Shown in pieces: positions 14,663-15,991 of a DNA stretch of 15,991 nucleotides (its first letter is position 1; the number at the start of each line of letters is the position of its first letter). The stretch covers positions 1-15,991 of the forward strand of contig CAJUPU010000045.1 of NCBI GenBank assembly GCA_910588495.1, given 5' to 3'. The notes beneath the pieces were generated by a model that did no database searches, was not told the origin of the DNA, and worked only from the letters and a program-made list of their open reading frames with translations. The stretch is from an uncultured Oscillospiraceae bacterium (GTDB taxonomy: Bacteria; Bacillota; Clostridia; Oscillospirales; Oscillospiraceae). Both the position numbers and the translations under genes were made by a program.

Positions 14663-14763
14663 CCTTCGGTTACGTTGGAGGCGCAAATCATACCCTCACC
14701 TTCAGTTACAAACACCCCGCAAAACCCCCGACCATCGGTTACAATGGCGGTACAAATCTTCCA

Positions 14764-14807
14764 CTGACCTTCGGTTACAGGGATACCCCGATGTAACCGA
14801 AGGTCAG
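14764..14807. terminator. Perfect 16-bp inverted repeat inside the array, possible terminator
   Basis: CTGACCTTCGGTTACA (14764-14779) and its exact reverse complement (14792-14807) flank a 12-base loop. A short T run (CATTTTT, 14811-14817) follows. It could end transcription of the upstream gene, or serve as a paired protein-binding site, or both. Confidence 0.55.
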
Positions 14808-14853
14808 CCTCATTTTTCCCTGCAATTTCAACGTTTTTTCCCACCGAATGTTC

Positions 14854-14876
14854 GGTTACATTGAAAAAATGTAACC
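14854..14876. promoter_or_regulatory. 9-bp palindromic operator-like site
   Basis: GGTTACATT (14854-14862) and AATGTAACC (14868-14876) form a perfect inverted repeat with a 5-base A-rich centre, built from two opposed repeat cores. It lies about 55-75 bases before the start of the next gene, a plausible place for an operator overlapping its promoter. No convincing -35/-10 pair could be assigned. Confidence 0.5.
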
Positions 14877-14930
14877 CTCCTATGTCACCTTCGGTTACAT
14901 TCCAGTTTCAAATTGAAGGAGGTGTCTCCC

Positions 14931-15991
14931 ATGCTGTACGACCGCAGGGATTTTGGCCTGCTGCGTCTGGCTGGGGCCTATCAATGGCTGCCCCTGGCCT
15001 CGTTGCGGGCGCTGTCCCCGCTGAAACAACTTTACCGGGAAGCCGAGCTGCTGGCCTCGCTGGGACTGCTGGCCTTCTCCCGGAACGACGAATACTTTAT
15101 GCCCTCCCCGGAGGGCTATCAATTTCTGTCCGCCCATGACCTCCCCTATCAGCCCCCATCAAAAAGGCCCTACGCTAAAAGTCCCATCCTTCGCCGCCGG
15201 CTAGAGGTAGGTTCTATCCTATTCACCTGTCTGGGCGCAGGAATTGAACCCGCCTTCGACAAGGTAGAACGCCTCAAACATCAGCCGGTATTCCTCCCGG
15301 CCTTCGCCCTTCGCTCCGGCGGCGGGAACCTGATGAACGCCGCGGGCTGCGCCGGCTTTGGCCACTGGGGTGACACCGCCTATATGGTCCAGTATGTGGG
15401 GGAAAACAGCCCCGGCTTTTTTATGAACAACGAGCTTTCCCACCTCCACAACCTGGCCTCGGTGTTCAGCGAACGGCTGGACACTCCCCAGGCCCTCCTT
15501 CTGGCGGGGGAGAGCTACCGCTCCGTCTACGCCATCCTGTCCCGGGCCACCCCCACCCAGCGCAACGGGAAAAAGGGCTTTGTGGACTACAGCCAGGCAT
15601 ATCCCCAGCTGGGCATCCCGGCCTGCCTCCTGTCCTGCGACGACACCGGGGCGCTCCAACTGGCCATCATGCGTCAGCCGGACTACCGGGCCAAAATCGC
15701 CCGGGCCGCCTTTGGGGCGCGTTGGACGCCAGAGGACGGCCGCATCCCGGAGGCGGACGGCCAGGTGGACGGCAACCCCCTGGTCATCGCCGTGGACATG
15801 GACCTGCGGCGCCTGGACCGGGTGTGCCGGGACGCCCGGCAGCAGGACCGAAAGGAGATCCTGGTGGCGGCCTTGGACGGCCAGATGTCCGGCCTGCTGC
15901 TGGACCACTTTCCGACGGAGGCTCCGGTCCGGCCATTGCGCGTCAATCATAAAGTGTTGTCCGTGGCCTTCGGCGGCGAATGCGTTTTGGG
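14931..15991 (+). CDS. Probable winged-helix protein next to iterons, replication-relaxation-like (3' partial)
   Basis: The frame is open from ATG 14931 to the window end (353 full codons), and the gene continues beyond. The start is well fixed by AAGGAGGTG at 14916-14924, 6-8 bases upstream. Residues about 5-72 look like a winged helix: helices around DFGLLRLAGAYQWLPLASLR and LYREAELLASLGLLAFS, followed by a two-strand wing (NDEYFMPSPEGYQFL). The rest is mixed alpha/beta with no membrane segment; a segment near residues 245-320 contains several Asp (VIAVDMDLRRLD). The layout recalls replication-relaxation-type or other wHTH initiator/regulator proteins of mobile elements, but I cannot assign a family firmly. 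Its position directly after the repeat array suggests it binds that array. Minus-strand frames here (15219-15950) are shadows. Confidence 0.7.
   Translation, partial: MLYDRRDFGLLRLAGAYQWLPLASLRALSPLKQLYREAELLASLGLLAFSRNDEYFMPSPEGYQFLSAHDLPYQPPSKRPYAKSPILRRRLEVGSILFTCLGAGIEPAFDKVERLKHQPVFLPAFALRSGGGNLMNAAGCAGFGHWGDTAYMVQYVGENSPGFFMNNELSHLHNLASVFSERLDTPQALLLAGESYRSVYAILSRATPTQRNGKKGFVDYSQAYPQLGIPACLLSCDDTGALQLAIMRQPDYRAKIARAAFGARWTPEDGRIPEADGQVDGNPLVIAVDMDLRRLDRVCRDARQQDRKEILVAALDGQMSGLLLDHFPTEAPVRPLRVNHKVLSVAFGGECVL

Larger units (their letters stand above)
14661..14899. repeat. Iteron-like array of a 14-bp motif (GACCTTCGGTTACA) in both orientations
   Basis: Plus-orientation copies lie at 14661-14674, 14697-14710 (one central mismatch), 14730-14743 (one mismatch), 14766-14779 and 14886-14899. 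A degenerate copy is at 14847-14860 with the core TTCGGTTACA intact. Minus-orientation copies are at 14792-14805 (perfect) and a half-site TGTAACC at 14870-14876. Start-to-start distances of the first four are 36, 33 and 36 bases, near multiples of the helical turn. A larger unit of about 50 bp (14661-14710 and 14730-14779) is duplicated. Between 14663 and 14930 I see no gene; the stretch is this array plus the Shine-Dalgarno of the next gene. The pattern suits a DNA-binding array such as replication iterons, operators or an oriT-proximal site. Confidence 0.85.

Noticed and set aside
13919..14686. Upstream extension of the MntA reading frame
   Set aside because: The extension runs antisense through another gene, is low complexity, and the SD-supported ATG at 13918 gives the normal MntA length.
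14433..14864. Small plus-strand open frames crossing the repeat array
   Set aside because: They are frame shadows of the gene at 14000-14662 extended through repeats; no ribosome binding site and no protein-like pattern.
14661..14899. CRISPR array
   Set aside because: Repeats are only 14 bp, occur in both orientations, are separated by about 20 bases, and no cas gene is nearby.
15219..15950. Minus-strand open frame of 243 codons
   Set aside because: It is antisense to the well-initiated winged-helix gene and has a low-complexity Gly/His/Val-rich translation.

Overview
The window looks like conjugative-transfer DNA (an integrative and conjugative element, ICE) from a GC-rich gut Clostridia lineage, most likely Oscillospiraceae/Ruminococcaceae. 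The evidence is an operon of Gram-positive type IV secretion genes (a VirB2-like pilin, VirB6/TrbL, a cysteine peptidase, PrgI and VirB4), a Cna-B/SpaA-type adhesin ending in LPKTG, strong AGGAGG-type ribosome binding sites and high GC over most of the length. The species is inferred; no housekeeping gene is present to fix it.

Left region (1-5417). The first 1.05 kb is the N-terminal half of a VirB4-type conjugation ATPase with visibly lower GC than the rest. It runs in frame, with no stop, into an adhesin made of about 13 Cna-B repeats. The join falls just before the point where the VirB4 Walker A motif should begin. The adhesin frame is then broken by an apparent 1-base loss in a C run at 2102-2105. 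The second frame continues to an LPKTGY C-terminus that lacks the usual membrane anchor. The join is either a real recombination scar or an assembly chimera.

Middle region (5418-13232). A convergent hairpin separates the adhesin from a minus-strand zinc-ribbon protein that has its own sigma-A-like promoter. A plus-strand transfer operon follows: a small unknown protein, the VirB2-like pilin, a VirB6/TrbL channel protein with a long Pro/Gly/Ser/Thr tail carrying 69-bp tandem repeats, a membrane-anchored C39-family peptidase, a small XRE-type HTH protein, PrgI and a complete VirB4. Several of these genes overlap, which suggests translational coupling. Together they would encode the pilus/channel subunits, the motor and a cell-wall-modifying enzyme of one T4SS.

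Right region (13233-15991). A hairpin ends the operon and faces a minus-strand, AT-richer HepT/MntA (HEPN/MNT) toxin-antitoxin pair with its own promoter. A plus-strand gene of unknown function follows. Beyond it, about 270 bp carries at least seven copies of a 14-bp motif (consensus GACCTTCGGTTACA) in both orientations, including a perfect 16-bp inverted repeat and a 9-bp palindrome. This iteron-like array sits directly upstream of a strongly initiated gene whose N-terminus looks like a winged-helix domain and which runs off the window. The array plus this protein is the strongest candidate here for an undescribed replication, transfer-origin or autoregulatory module.
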